From the NCBI GenBank assembly GCA_964416195.1, contig CAYQDB010000005.1, positions 62,001 through 126,000 of the forward strand: a stretch of DNA of 64,000 nucleotides, written 5' to 3'. Of this stretch, positions 1-9,013 are shown piece by piece. The position numbers were made by a program, and so were the translations under genes. The DNA comes from CAYQDB01 sp964416195. GTDB taxonomy: Bacteria > Zixibacteria > MSB-5A5 > GN15 > FEB-12. Within the stretch, counting starts at the first letter, position 1. The number at the start of each line of letters is the position of its first letter. Below the pieces are notes generated by a model. That model was given only the letters and a program-made list of their open reading frames with translations, had not been told where the DNA came from and did no database searches.

Positions 1-90
1 ACCCACCGGGGATGTGCTATTTTCCTTACTCTCCTATGCGCGGCGGACATCTATTTTGAGAGAGCCGAATAAGGGAAAGAAAGTGACCTC

Positions 91-294
91 GTCATTCCCG
101 CGAAAGGGCTTGTTGATAAACCCCGTTTCAGGGCAAAAAGGTACCAAGGTTCGTCATCGCGAGGAGTCCGCCTTGGCGGACGACGTGGCGATCTCATTGT
201 TGCCCATAGGGATCACCGACGTGTGAGATTGCCACGCTTCGCTCGCAATGACAACATGCGTGCTTTTTCAATGCTCCCGAAAACGGGAATCCAT
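91..294. repeat. Nested intergenic inverted repeats
   Basis: Positions 1-313 carry no supported gene. Two imperfect inverted repeats are nested here. The inner one pairs 151-195 (a TCATCGCGAGGAG type arm ending in GTGGCGATCTC) with 223-252 (GAGATTGCCACGC through CGCAATGAC). The outer one pairs 91-106 (GTCATTCCCGCGAAAG) with 274-294 (CCCGAAAACGGGAATCC). Both resemble the interspersed 'cgtcattgcgag' and 'cgtcattcccgcg' repeats found between genes in many bacterial genomes. They lie just past the stop of rnr and could form hairpins in its 3' end. Confidence 0.7.
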
Positions 295-313
295 TATCCT
301 TTTCACTGGACAC

Positions 314-2464
314 CTACTTTTTCCTCTTCTTTCTCCTTTTTGCTCTACCCTTCGTATTCTGCTCGCGCACGACAAACAGATCGATTTCGTTGCTGAGCAC
401 ATCTACCCTGAGCACACCGACACGCACCCTGTCACCCAACCGAAAACTGCGCAGGTTGCGGCGGCCAATGATCCGGTACCGTTTTTCGTCAAACCGGTAG
501 TAGTCATCGTCAATCGTCGAGAGTCGCACCAAACCTTCTACCCCCATATTGTCAAGCCGGACATAGAAGCCGTATCCCGTGACACCGGAAATAACGCCGT
601 CAAATTGATCGCCTACGTGACGGGCCATATATGCTACCTGCTTGACCTTTATCGCCTGTCGCTCCGCCGCCTCCGCCGTCCGCTCCGTCTCCGAGCAATG
701 CTGGCCGACATGATCAATGACAGAGACAACTCGCCGGGCAAACGCCGGGGGATATTTTCCGTTTTCCAGCTTGCGCAGCAGCCGGTGCACAAGCAGATCC
801 GGGTAGCGGCGGATGGGCGAGGTGAAATGCGTATAATGAGTAAAAGCCAGACCGAAATGGCCGATGTTGCGACGCTGGTAGATCGCTTTCTTCATCGAAC
901 GCAGCATCAGCTCATTGATGAAATCCACTTCGGGGCTGTCTTTCACCTGATCCAGAAAACGGGCAAAGGGAAGCGGCTTGATGTCTGGTGAGACCGGAAA
1001 GCGATACCCCAACCGGGCCATCATGGCCGAAAAAGCCTCCAACTTTTCCAGGTCCGGCCTATCGTGGACACGGTATAGGAATGGCTGTGCTTTTCGGAAG
1101 ACCTCGAGGGCCACAGCACGATTGGCGGCCAGCATAAACTCTTCGACTAGGCGGTGCGCCTCCAAGCGGACCCGGTTGCCCAGTTCCAGCACCTCTCCCT
1201 TCTTATTCAAAATGATTTTTGCTTCCGGTAGGTCAAAATCGAGCGACCCCTGGGCAAATCGCCGCTTGCTGAGAATTGAGGCCAGCTTGCGGGCAACCGT
1301 CAGATTGTCGGCAATGCGTGCTATCCGAGGTGTAGCCACACCACTATCAAAGAAGGCCTGCACCTCCTCGTAAGTCAGTTTTGCTCTCGATTTGATGACC
1401 GTATCCGCCAACCGCCACGACAACATCTTTCCTCTCTTGTCAAAATCAACAAAGACTGAATAGGCCAGCCGCTTGCGATTGGGCTTAAGAGAGCAAATGT
1501 CGTTTGAAAGTGCCTCAGGCAACATCGGGATGACCATCCCAGGAAGATAGACCGAGTTGCCGCGCTCGAAACCTTCCCTGTCAAGGGCAGTGTCTCCTTT
1601 TACGAAGTGCGAAACATCGGCAATGTGCACCCCCAAGCGATACCCTCCCGGAGTCTTCTCCACGGAAACGGCGTCGTCGTGATCTTTGGCATCCTCGGGG
1701 TCAATGGTGTAGATGCACTCTTTGGTCAGGTCCAATCTACGATCCATTTCATCCGGTGTCATCCCGGCACGAACCTTCTGTACTTCATGCAACACTTCCC
1801 GAGGAAACTCCTCAGGCAATCCGAAGCTCTTAACAACTGTCCGCATATCCACACCGGGATCACCGGGGAATCCCAACCTCTCGACTACCTTCCCCACCGG
1901 ATTTTGATACGGGTCATCCCAGGTGGTTAGAACCACCACCACCTTCTCCCCTCCGCTTGCACCCGACGTCTCTCCCGACGGAATGTAGAGGTCACGATGC
2001 AGGCGAGGACTGTCCGGTCTGACAAAAGTAAAATGGCGGCTCTTGTGAAACACACCCACTATGCTCCTGTTGGCACGCTCAACAATCTTTATCACGGTGC
2101 CAGTCCTTCTTCCCCTGTTATAGCCAGTCAGTCGAACCATGACCTTATCACCATCCAGCGCCGTGAGGAGATTGGCGCTCGGAATCATTATGTCCTCGAC
2201 GCCACCATTGTGTGACACAAAACCAATCCCCCCGCGTGTGATCGAAATCTCCCCCACCACAATGTCCATTTGCGAGGCCAGCCCAATCCGATTCCGTTTC
2301 AGTCTCACCAACTCGCCGGACATTAATAATCCCTTCACGATATTGCGAAATTGCCGGTATTCAGACTGTGGAATATCCAGAGCCCTGGCCAGCTCCTTGA
2401 TTTTCATCGGGTGGTGTGATTTCAACCGAATAAAACTGACTATCTGCTGCGGATCAAGCGTCAT
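314..2464 (-). CDS. rnr: Ribonuclease R (3'-5' exoribonuclease)
   Basis: Hydrolytic 3'-5' exoribonuclease of the RNase II/R family, which degrades structured RNA in the cytoplasm. An N-terminal winged-helix/OB region is followed by the RNB catalytic domain; the Asp-rich metal site DPEDAKDHDDA is near residue 255. A C-terminal S1 domain follows (FDGVISGVTGYGFYV), then a very basic tail (KRRKKRKK). At 716 aa the length is normal for RNase R. The start at 2464 (MTLDPQQIV) is chosen because a near-consensus promoter sits immediately upstream; in-frame codons at 2485 and 2494 would lie inside that promoter. The gene follows purH on the same strand but has its own promoter. Confidence 0.93.
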   Translation of the reverse strand: MTLDPQQIVSFIRLKSHHPMKIKELARALDIPQSEYRQFRNIVKGLLMSGELVRLKRNRIGLASQMDIVVGEISITRGGIGFVSHNGGVEDIMIPSANLLTALDGDKVMVRLTGYNRGRRTGTVIKIVERANRSIVGVFHKSRHFTFVRPDSPRLHRDLYIPSGETSGASGGEKVVVVLTTWDDPYQNPVGKVVERLGFPGDPGVDMRTVVKSFGLPEEFPREVLHEVQKVRAGMTPDEMDRRLDLTKECIYTIDPEDAKDHDDAVSVEKTPGGYRLGVHIADVSHFVKGDTALDREGFERGNSVYLPGMVIPMLPEALSNDICSLKPNRKRLAYSVFVDFDKRGKMLSWRLADTVIKSRAKLTYEEVQAFFDSGVATPRIARIADNLTVARKLASILSKRRFAQGSLDFDLPEAKIILNKKGEVLELGNRVRLEAHRLVEEFMLAANRAVALEVFRKAQPFLYRVHDRPDLEKLEAFSAMMARLGYRFPVSPDIKPLPFARFLDQVKDSPEVDFINELMLRSMKKAIYQRRNIGHFGLAFTHYTHFTSPIRRYPDLLVHRLLRKLENGKYPPAFARRVVSVIDHVGQHCSETERTAEAAERQAIKVKQVAYMARHVGDQFDGVISGVTGYGFYVRLDNMGVEGLVRLSTIDDDYYRFDEKRYRIIGRRNLRSFRLGDRVRVGVLRVDVLSNEIDLFVVREQNTKGRAKRRKKRKK

Positions 2465-2472
2465 AGAAGTGC

Positions 2473-2501
2473 ATACTAGAGGCATCTTATCCAAATGTCA
2501 A
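2473..2501 (-). promoter_or_regulatory. rnr promoter, probably leaderless
   Basis: Read on the minus strand: TTGACA (2501-2496), a 17-base spacer, then TAGTAT (2478-2473). Only eight bases separate the -10 box from the ATG at 2464. Transcription would start at or within a base or two of the A of ATG, predicting a leaderless mRNA. No Shine-Dalgarno sequence precedes this ATG. Confidence 0.65.
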
Positions 2502-2650
2502 GCAATAATGGCAGAATTGCGCCACTTTGGCAGAGCTGGGGTGGTCTTTTTCCTTATGTCGCTTATTATCGGACCAAGACGGCTCTGTATGATAACGAGA
2601 AGATGCTTCTTAACTTGTTCTACTGTTCCCTCTGTCTCCAGCAACCAGTT

Positions 2651-4222
2651 TTAATGCTTAAAATGCCGGATACCGGTAAAGACCATGGCAGCGCCCGCTT
2701 TGTCAGCAGCTTCAATAGCCTGCTCATCCCCCTTGGAACCACCTGGCTGGATGACGGCCGTCACGCCAGCGTCGGTAGCAACCTCTACCGCATCAGGCAT
2801 CGGGAAAAAGGCATCGGAGGCCATCACCGCTCCCTTGGTGCGTTCGCCGGCTCGTTTGACCGCCATAAAGCTGGAATCCACACGCGAGGTTTGCCCCATG
2901 CCGATCCCGACTGTCGCACTACCCTTGGCCAACACAATTGCGTTCGACTTAGTGTGCTTCACAATTTTCCAGGCAAACATCAGCGTCTTGAGCTCCTCAG
3001 GAGTCGGCTCACGCTTCGTGACCACTTTCAGAGATGATTCCAACGTGGCCATGTCATCGGCGGTCTGCACCAGCATTCCTCCCCGGATAAAGCGATAGAC
3101 CATCTGGTTCTTCATCCTGCCTTTGGTAATACCCGGAAAGACCAAAAGACGCCGATTCTTCTTCCTCTTGAGGAGCTTTAATGCTTCGTCGGTAAATCTC
3201 GGCGCCAAGATGCATTCTACGAAGGGGGTATCATGCAGGACCCTGGCACACGCCATATCGACTTCCTTGTTTACCCCGACAATTGAACCGTAGGCGGAAA
3301 GCGGATCGCTTTCGTACGCATGTTGGTAGGCTTCGGCGATGTTTTCCCCAGTTGCAGCGCCGCATGGATTGGCATGTTTCAACACGCAGGCAAATGGCTC
3401 CTGGAAATCCAACAGCATGTCGAGGCAGGCCTCGAGATCACCATAATTATTGTACGACAGCTCCTTGCCGGAGAGTACCTCGGCATCCAGCAGGGTCGGC
3501 GCCTTGAAATCATCTCTGGCGTAAAGCGACGCCTTCTGATGAGGGTTCTCCCCGTAGCGGAGCCGGGAACGAAACGAGAAGTTCAAACTGAGACGATCGG
3601 GGAACATCTCTCCTTCCTCATTCTTGCCGGTTGTGAAGTACCCGGCGATGGCGCTGTCGTACTTCGCGGTCAGCGCGAAGGCTCTGGAGGCACACTCCTT
3701 ACGGAAAGCCAGTTTGGTTGTACCCTCGTTAGACTTCATTTGATCAATGAGCTTTCCGTAGTCGGACGGATCGGTTATAACCGTCACACTCTCGAAGTTC
3801 TTGGCTGCTCCCCTGATCATAGAAGGACCACCGATATCGATATTCTCAATAATCTCGGCTTCATCGGCGTCGACTTTGGACAGCGTCTCCTGAAAGGGGT
3901 AGAGGTTAACAACCACAAGCTCAATGAGACGATACTCCAGCTCCCTGAGCTGCTCGAGGTCTTCAGGATTGTCCCGCCGGCACAGGATACCACCATGGAT
4001 CTTGGGATGTAGGGTCTTGACTCTGCCGCCCAGAATCTCCGGTGCTCCTGTGAAGGTTGACACCGACACAGCTTGAACACCGGCTTCTCTCAGCTTCTTT
4101 AACGTTCCACCGGTGGATATTATCTCCACTCCCATCTCCTGCAATTGCAGACCGAGGTTCTTGATGCCTGTCTTGTCCGAGACTGAGAGCAACGCCCTTT
4201 TTATCTTGATCTGATCTGTCAT
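2651..4222 (-). CDS. purH: Bifunctional AICAR formyltransferase / IMP cyclohydrolase
   Basis: Catalyses the last two steps of de novo purine synthesis: formylation of AICAR and ring closure to IMP. The N-terminal MGS-like IMP cyclohydrolase domain begins IKRALLSVSDKTGI and contains STGGT and GGRVKTLHPKIHGG. The C-terminal AICAR transformylase domain contains KHANPCGAA (near residue 280) and AFFPMPDAVE, and ends ITAVIQPGGS-like before a final GIRHFKH. At 523 aa it is the usual full length. It is four bases downstream of purC, so purN-purC-purH form one leftward operon. Confidence 0.96.
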   Translation of the reverse strand: MTDQIKIKRALLSVSDKTGIKNLGLQLQEMGVEIISTGGTLKKLREAGVQAVSVSTFTGAPEILGGRVKTLHPKIHGGILCRRDNPEDLEQLRELEYRLIELVVVNLYPFQETLSKVDADEAEIIENIDIGGPSMIRGAAKNFESVTVITDPSDYGKLIDQMKSNEGTTKLAFRKECASRAFALTAKYDSAIAGYFTTGKNEEGEMFPDRLSLNFSFRSRLRYGENPHQKASLYARDDFKAPTLLDAEVLSGKELSYNNYGDLEACLDMLLDFQEPFACVLKHANPCGAATGENIAEAYQHAYESDPLSAYGSIVGVNKEVDMACARVLHDTPFVECILAPRFTDEALKLLKRKKNRRLLVFPGITKGRMKNQMVYRFIRGGMLVQTADDMATLESSLKVVTKREPTPEELKTLMFAWKIVKHTKSNAIVLAKGSATVGIGMGQTSRVDSSFMAVKRAGERTKGAVMASDAFFPMPDAVEVATDAGVTAVIQPGGSKGDEQAIEAADKAGAAMVFTGIRHFKH

Positions 4223-4226
4223 GGTC

Positions 4227-5123
4227 CTACCTGCCTGTTAATAGCCTTTGTGCTTCGCGGTACCTGTCAGCCGAGGCCCGTACCACCTCATCAGGCAACT
4301 TCGGTCCCGGCACTCTCTTGTCCCAGTCAAGGGCGTTGAGATAGTCCCGGATCGGTTGCTTGTCAAACGACGGCTGGCTCCTTCCAACCTGGTACTGATC
4401 GACCGGCCAGAAACGGCTGGAATCCGGTGACAGCACCTCATCTATGAGTATGAACTTCCCATCTTTGAACCCAAACTCAAACTTGGTATCAGCTATGATA
4501 ACCTCTTTCGTTAACGCATAGTCAGCCGCTTTTGTGTAGATGGCCAGTGATTTCTCTCTACACAGCGATGCGGTTTCTTCACCGATAAGAGCCACGAGCC
4601 GCTCGAAGCTGATGTTTTCATCGTGGCCCTGCTCATTTTTCGTGGAGGGTGTAAACAGTGGTTCAGGGAGCTTCTCAGATTCCTGTAAACCTGCTGGAAA
4701 CTCAAAACCATGCACTACATTCGATCCGTTCTTTCGCGCTGCCATAAGTTCTTTCCACATGGAGCCGGAGATATAACCGCGAACGATGCACTCACAATCA
4801 ACTCGCTCAGCCTTAGTTACGATCATGGAACGTCCTTCAAGTTCGGCCCGATACTCCTGGAGCGGTCGGGGATACTCGTCGATATTGGCCGTGAGAAAAT
4901 GGTTGTCAACGACATCCTTGAGAAAATCAAACCAGAACAGCGACATCGCCGTCAGCACCTTCCCTTTGCCGGGAATGCCATTCGGCAGCACGACATCAAA
5001 GGCGGAAATCCGGTCGCTGGCGACAAACAACAGGGAATCTCCGAGATCGTATACATCGCGTACCTTGCCGCGCACCATGAGCGGATACTCTGTGATCCCG
5101 GTTTCTAACAGGACCTCAACCAT
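4227..5123 (-). CDS. purC: SAICAR synthase
   Basis: Phosphoribosylaminoimidazole-succinocarboxamide synthase, which ligates aspartate to CAIR with ATP. Hallmarks are RGKVRDVYDLGD near the N-terminus, VASDRISAFDVVLPNGIPGKG, CECIVRGYISGSMWKE and DTKFEFGF followed by IDEVLSPDSSRFW. At 298 aa it matches the longer PurC class. Its start overlaps the end of purN by eight bases, and a GAGGTGA Shine-Dalgarno lies inside the purN end, which suggests translational coupling. Confidence 0.96.
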   Translation of the reverse strand: MVEVLLETGITEYPLMVRGKVRDVYDLGDSLLFVASDRISAFDVVLPNGIPGKGKVLTAMSLFWFDFLKDVVDNHFLTANIDEYPRPLQEYRAELEGRSMIVTKAERVDCECIVRGYISGSMWKELMAARKNGSNVVHGFEFPAGLQESEKLPEPLFTPSTKNEQGHDENISFERLVALIGEETASLCREKSLAIYTKAADYALTKEVIIADTKFEFGFKDGKFILIDEVLSPDSSRFWPVDQYQVGRSQPSFDKQPIRDYLNALDWDKRVPGPKLPDEVVRASADRYREAQRLLTGR

Positions 5124-5736
5124 CGCTCACCTCGTATTCTCCACGGATCAGCTTGTTCAGCGCTCTCGGATAGAATTTATGCTCCTGTTCCAGCACTCGC
5201 ACAGCTAAACTATCTGGAGTGTCGTCCGGCAAAACGGGTACGTATACCTGGTCCAGGATTTTGCCGTGGTCATATATCTCGTCAACCAGATGGACCGTTA
5301 CTCCGGATTCCTTATCCCCTGAAGCCAGCACCGCTTCGTGAACGTGATGCCCGTACATTCCCTTACCGCCGTACTTAGGCAGGAGAGCCGGGTGAATGTT
5401 GACAATACGATGGCGGTATGCTGATATGACATTGAGGGGAAGCAGCTTCAGGAAACCCGCCAGGGCAATATAGTCAATCTCTCTTTCCCGCAGTTTTAAC
5501 AACAAATCCTCAGCCGCAGCCTCTGGTGAAGGGTAGTTCTTGCTCTTGAAAACAAAGGTTTCTATACCTTCGTTCTTCGCCCTGACCAAACCGTACGCCT
5601 TCCCCATATTGGAAACAACCCAAACAACTTTCCCGGAGAGGATGCCATCCTTGGAACCGTCGATCAGGGCCTGGAGGTTGCTCCCACCGCCTGAAATAAA
5701 CACCGCAATCCGCGCCTTTTGTCTCTCCATGGGCAT
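5116..5736 (-). CDS. purN: Phosphoribosylglycinamide formyltransferase
   Basis: Folate-dependent GAR transformylase of purine synthesis. The N-terminus RIAVFISGGGSNLQALI is the glycine-rich phosphate loop. LAGFLKLLP and NIHPALLPKYGGKGMYG carry the catalytic Asn/His region, and VTVHLVDEIYDHGKIL holds the catalytic Asp. At 206 aa it is normal length. The ATG at 5736 abuts the TAG that ends the gatB remnant, so purN was once downstream of gatB in the same operon. An in-frame ATG at 5730 is an alternative start. Confidence 0.95.
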   Translation of the reverse strand: MPMERQKARIAVFISGGGSNLQALIDGSKDGILSGKVVWVVSNMGKAYGLVRAKNEGIETFVFKSKNYPSPEAAAEDLLLKLREREIDYIALAGFLKLLPLNVISAYRHRIVNIHPALLPKYGGKGMYGHHVHEAVLASGDKESGVTVHLVDEIYDHGKILDQVYVPVLPDDTPDSLAVRVLEQEHKFYPRALNKLIRGEYEVSDG

Positions 5737-6056
5737 CTATCCATCCAGTCTTTGCTTGAGAAGCTCGTTGACCACACCCAGGTTGGCCCGGCCTCTGGTT
5801 GCTCTCATCACCTGCCCTACAAAATAATTGAACACCGCCTCTTTGCCACCTCTGTACTTGGCTACGTTGTCCGGGTTATCGCTTTCTTATTTAAGACTGG
5901 GAGTGCCCCGGGGAGTCCGAGGCACACCGAGCAAGTGAACGTGTTGGGCGGTTTGCCATAGCTCGACTTGCGGCCGCAAAATATCTTGCTGTCGGTCGAC
6001 AGTTGAGCGTGAACTTCCAGCCCAATAACTGCCTCAAAGCCACCATGGACAGCCAA
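5737..6056 (-). pseudogene. gatB: gatB remnant with internal deletion
   Basis: Both ends of GatB, the B subunit of the Asp/Glu-tRNA(Asn/Gln) amidotransferase, are present but the middle is missing. The N-terminal piece starts at a TTG at 6056 and reads FEAVIGLEVHAQL, then PPNTFTCSVCLGLPGALPV, to about residue 58. Near 5878-5888 the reading frame changes and continues as NPDNVAKYRGGKEAVF and FVGQVMRATRGRANLG, the C-terminal YqeY-type tail, ending at a TAG at 5737. A normal GatB is about 480 aa, so roughly 1.1 kb is missing and the two pieces are out of frame. Either a real deletion or an assembly mis-join could explain this. Confidence 0.85.
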
Positions 6057-6209
6057 AAGTGATACCTTCCTTCTACTTCCCTCTCAAAAGACACACCGCA
6101 TAGATAGAGCGCAAAATATAACCCCGAAACCTCCACTGTCAAACCTAATTGGAGGGCATATCCAATAGGATTCCAACCTGTTTACTGGTGTCACCTAAGT
6201 ATCACCGGA

Positions 6210-6323
6210 CTACCCGGTCGCGTAAGCGTGTTCCATATAATGAGTTAAGGCTACCGCCGAGAGGCGAGCCTCCCTTACCCCTGCGGCGATTTCAGCGGCG
6301 CTGAGTTGCTTGTAGTTGGACAT
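6210..6323 (-). pseudogene. gatA: Probable gatA N-terminal remnant
   Basis: An ATG at 6323 opens a 37-codon stretch reading MSNYKQLSAAEIAAGVREA then RLSAVALTHYMEHA, which resembles the first helices of GatA (the amidase subunit that normally precedes gatB). It stops at a TAG at 6210. Nothing recognisable as the amidase core or C-terminus lies in 6057-6209 in any frame. It sits exactly where gatA should be, upstream of the gatB remnant. The assignment rests on short N-terminal similarity plus position, so confidence is moderate. Confidence 0.5.
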
Positions 6324-6386
6324 GTGGGAGAATATAGGAGTTCGTTTAAGAGCCGCAAGAGCAGAAGTGAGAGTTCTTGAATGCTG

Positions 6387-6416
6387 TTGACACGCTATGT
6401 TGTGTTCTTGCATATT
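6387..6416 (+). promoter_or_regulatory. Possible promoter of the KAP gene
   Basis: TTGACA at 6387-6392, an 18-base spacer, and CATATT at 6411-6416. This would give a leader of about 40 bases before the ATG at 6465. The -10 match is only fair. Confidence 0.35.
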
Positions 6417-6464
6417 GATCTGTGAGTATAGAGTGCCGGCACAATCTCAGAGGACAAGACGTCA

Positions 6465-8888
6465 ATGGAAGGCCCGAAGGATCAGTTTGTAGTCCGGGTA
6501 ATTGACTCGGTAGTCGCAGGACCTAGCGAAGCCGATGGCCTAGATTCCCACGTAGGCAGATTACAATCGTTAATCATTTTGACAAGGGATGAGAAGACGC
6601 GTGGAGACTTTACAATACATATTGATCCTGGCGATGGGAAATCACCTTATTCAGTCAAAGGTAATGAGGCAGAGTTAGCGGTCGATTTCTATCATGATTC
6701 GCACATTATCCTTCCTTCAACCTATTACCTAGCGTATTTCTTAGCAATTGCGCTGCTTGAACACCTGATACAGACTCGTCTTGACATGACTCTCAAGGTA
6801 TTCCCCAGAGAGCTTTATCATGCTGCCAATGAGTACATCTGGCGCGGTTCCATTCCTGTTTCTTCCATAGCAACAATCGACCGTCTGCGCGGGGAGAGCC
6901 CAAGAACCGGTCAACTCGTTAACGCAATTGAACAGGTACTACAAGGGACCGAACGCCTGTATCAAAAGCTGACTACCAAAGCAAGGATGGTCGCTGATCA
7001 ATTGGAGCGCTGGGGTCTTCCGACCGATGACGTATACAGACAGATTGTCTCGGTCTTCATGCACAGTGATCAGGAGCGTGTCGCCGATGTTGCCGATGAC
7101 ATCGGCTCAGGACACCCTGCCGCGGTTGTCCTACTCGCCGACCTAGTCGCCGACTGCAAGCACGTGGATGCCATCAACCTACTCGAGACACTACTCAAGG
7201 ACAAGAAACTCGACGAGGGCGACAGAGACTTCATAGAGACAGCTCTAAAGCGGCAACAAAGCAAGCAACCGATTCAGGAACCGGCATCAATCAAAAGTGA
7301 CTCTGTAATCATAACACCCGAGCCTGCTAGTGTTACCTTGGGAACAGGGGATATCACGGTTTCCACTTCGCCTTCTATCATCGGCAACCGCCCCGCCCCG
7401 GCAACTGCGGAATCGAAGAAACCGGTGGATGCTCTCAACTACAAAACCTACGCCGACGCCTTCGGTGATCTGATAACCAATCCCAAAACTGGGACACCAT
7501 TGACGATCAGCATCTGCGCTCCCTGGGGACGCGGCAAGACAGTACTCTTGAACTACATCCAGGACCGGATCAAGAAAAACGCGGGAGAAAAAGCAAGCTG
7601 CCAGTGTATTGAGTTCAACGCCTGGGAATACACGAAAGCCGAGCAACTCTGGGCAGCATTCTATTCGACAATTCTCGATGCAGTGGAAGGTTCACTGGGG
7701 TGGTGGCGCAGGGTCGGATTCAGGCTCCATTTCCTTTGGCGCGCACACGGCAAGTCGCTGTCCTCGTTGGCTATCCTCATTCTGGCAGTTGCGGTCGCAT
7801 TCATGTTGTCGGCAGAATACGTCGAGTATTGGGGTACGACGGCTGCCGTGTTTTCCGTCATCATGGGACTGTGGAAAGTGCTGCGGCGCGTCTCGAAGAA
7901 CGTTCTCTCACAACCGAACTGGCTGGTGCCCAAAGCGACCATCAGTATCCGGCGTGAGATTTTCCGTCGAATCGATATTGTGCGCAACTGGCTCATCAAG
8001 AACCATCACAAACGGGTGGTTGTTTTCATTGACGACATTGACCGTTGCAGCCCGGACAAAATCATGCAGATGCTGGAGTCCATCAAGCTGCTATTGGACA
8101 CGAAGAACTTCGTCTTTGTACTGGGCATGGATGCAAAAGTTGTGCGCCTTGCGATTGGTCAGCACTACAAGTTCATGGCCGAAACTCCCGCTAAACGAGA
8201 AGAAATGGGGCGCTCCTACCTCGAGAAGATCGTGCAGATACCGTTCGCTCTTCCACAGGCCTCGCCGGATGACCTGGTAAATATGAAAAACGAGTTATTC
8301 AAAGGATTGCTGGAAAAAGAAGACAAAGTTGGAAAAGCGAAGGGCACAGCCCCCAATGGAAAAATAATACAGCTGCCAGAAGGATCCCTTGAGGACAGCG
8401 AAAAGACGAGTGATATTGGCACACCGCCTCTACCCGGGCCAAAGGTTGACCCCGAACTTGAGATGGAGTTGTTAAAAGAGGAAAACGAGACATTAGAAAA
8501 GATTCTGTTAGAAGGGCTTGAGCTTTCGCCACGTCTTTTGACGCGTCTCAAGAATATTTACCTTATCGCCCGGCATCTCTACCTTGCCGACAACGACACC
8601 GAAAAACCCATTCCGCCAGCCTTTATGCGTTGGATTGCTTGCTCAGTGCGATTCCCCTTCGCCAGCAAAGCCGTCGCTGAGGCGTGTGAGAAAAATGGTT
8701 GGGATGAGGATTGGTCGCAGCTCTTCGATGGTCTTAGTTCCAGGAACAAAGAGAAACCTGACGAGTACAACTTCGATCCCGTGGAATTCGAAGAACTACA
8801 GACTCGGCTGTCTGGTCACATCACCCACCCCAGGGAGATCAAAAAGTTCATCAAACACGCCAATTGCTTCAACCTTGTGCTGGATTGA
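6465..8888 (+). CDS. KAP family P-loop ATPase, membrane-associated
   Basis: An 807-aa protein. A Walker A motif (APWGRGKTVLL) lies near residues 350-360 and a Walker B motif (RVVVFIDDIDRC) near 516-527. Two hydrophobic segments (about 432-448 and 458-472) lie between them, the layout that defines the KAP family (Kidins220/ARMS and PifA). This predicts a cytoplasmic ATPase domain tethered to the inner membrane. The roughly 290-residue N-terminal region is unrecognised; it has a helical, repeat-like part at about 200-265. In bacteria KAP proteins are patchy, often mobile, and some (PifA) cause phage exclusion. The gene is alone, divergent from the broken gatAB, and ends 125 bases before pepF. 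A weak GAGG lies 11 bases before the ATG. A defence role is inference only. Confidence 0.85.
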   Translation: MEGPKDQFVVRVIDSVVAGPSEADGLDSHVGRLQSLIILTRDEKTRGDFTIHIDPGDGKSPYSVKGNEAELAVDFYHDSHIILPSTYYLAYFLAIALLEHLIQTRLDMTLKVFPRELYHAANEYIWRGSIPVSSIATIDRLRGESPRTGQLVNAIEQVLQGTERLYQKLTTKARMVADQLERWGLPTDDVYRQIVSVFMHSDQERVADVADDIGSGHPAAVVLLADLVADCKHVDAINLLETLLKDKKLDEGDRDFIETALKRQQSKQPIQEPASIKSDSVIITPEPASVTLGTGDITVSTSPSIIGNRPAPATAESKKPVDALNYKTYADAFGDLITNPKTGTPLTISICAPWGRGKTVLLNYIQDRIKKNAGEKASCQCIEFNAWEYTKAEQLWAAFYSTILDAVEGSLGWWRRVGFRLHFLWRAHGKSLSSLAILILAVAVAFMLSAEYVEYWGTTAAVFSVIMGLWKVLRRVSKNVLSQPNWLVPKATISIRREIFRRIDIVRNWLIKNHHKRVVVFIDDIDRCSPDKIMQMLESIKLLLDTKNFVFVLGMDAKVVRLAIGQHYKFMAETPAKREEMGRSYLEKIVQIPFALPQASPDDLVNMKNELFKGLLEKEDKVGKAKGTAPNGKIIQLPEGSLEDSEKTSDIGTPPLPGPKVDPELEMELLKEENETLEKILLEGLELSPRLLTRLKNIYLIARHLYLADNDTEKPIPPAFMRWIACSVRFPFASKAVAEACEKNGWDEDWSQLFDGLSSRNKEKPDEYNFDPVEFEELQTRLSGHITHPREIKKFIKHANCFNLVLD

Positions 8889-9013
8889 GATTCCTGACCT
8901 GCTAACATGATAGCGAGGAACGCGCCAGTAAGAGTGTCGCCAGACTTGATAATCATTGACCGTTTCGCTATCTTGGGCCAGATTTTACAGACCCATTTAT
9001 CTGGAGTATCAAA

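Noticed and set aside
248..991. 247-aa frame on the plus strand opposite rnr
   Set aside because: It lies antisense to the conserved S1 and RNB domains of RNase R, has no ribosome-binding site and shows no domain.
2495..3098. Plus-strand frames of 137-180 aa opposite the 3' part of purH
   Set aside because: Antisense to the conserved transformylase domain; the rnr promoter region overlaps their start.
7609..8280. 223-aa plus-strand frame inside the KAP gene
   Set aside because: Out-of-frame shadow; the KAP frame through here contains Walker B and is clearly the coding one.
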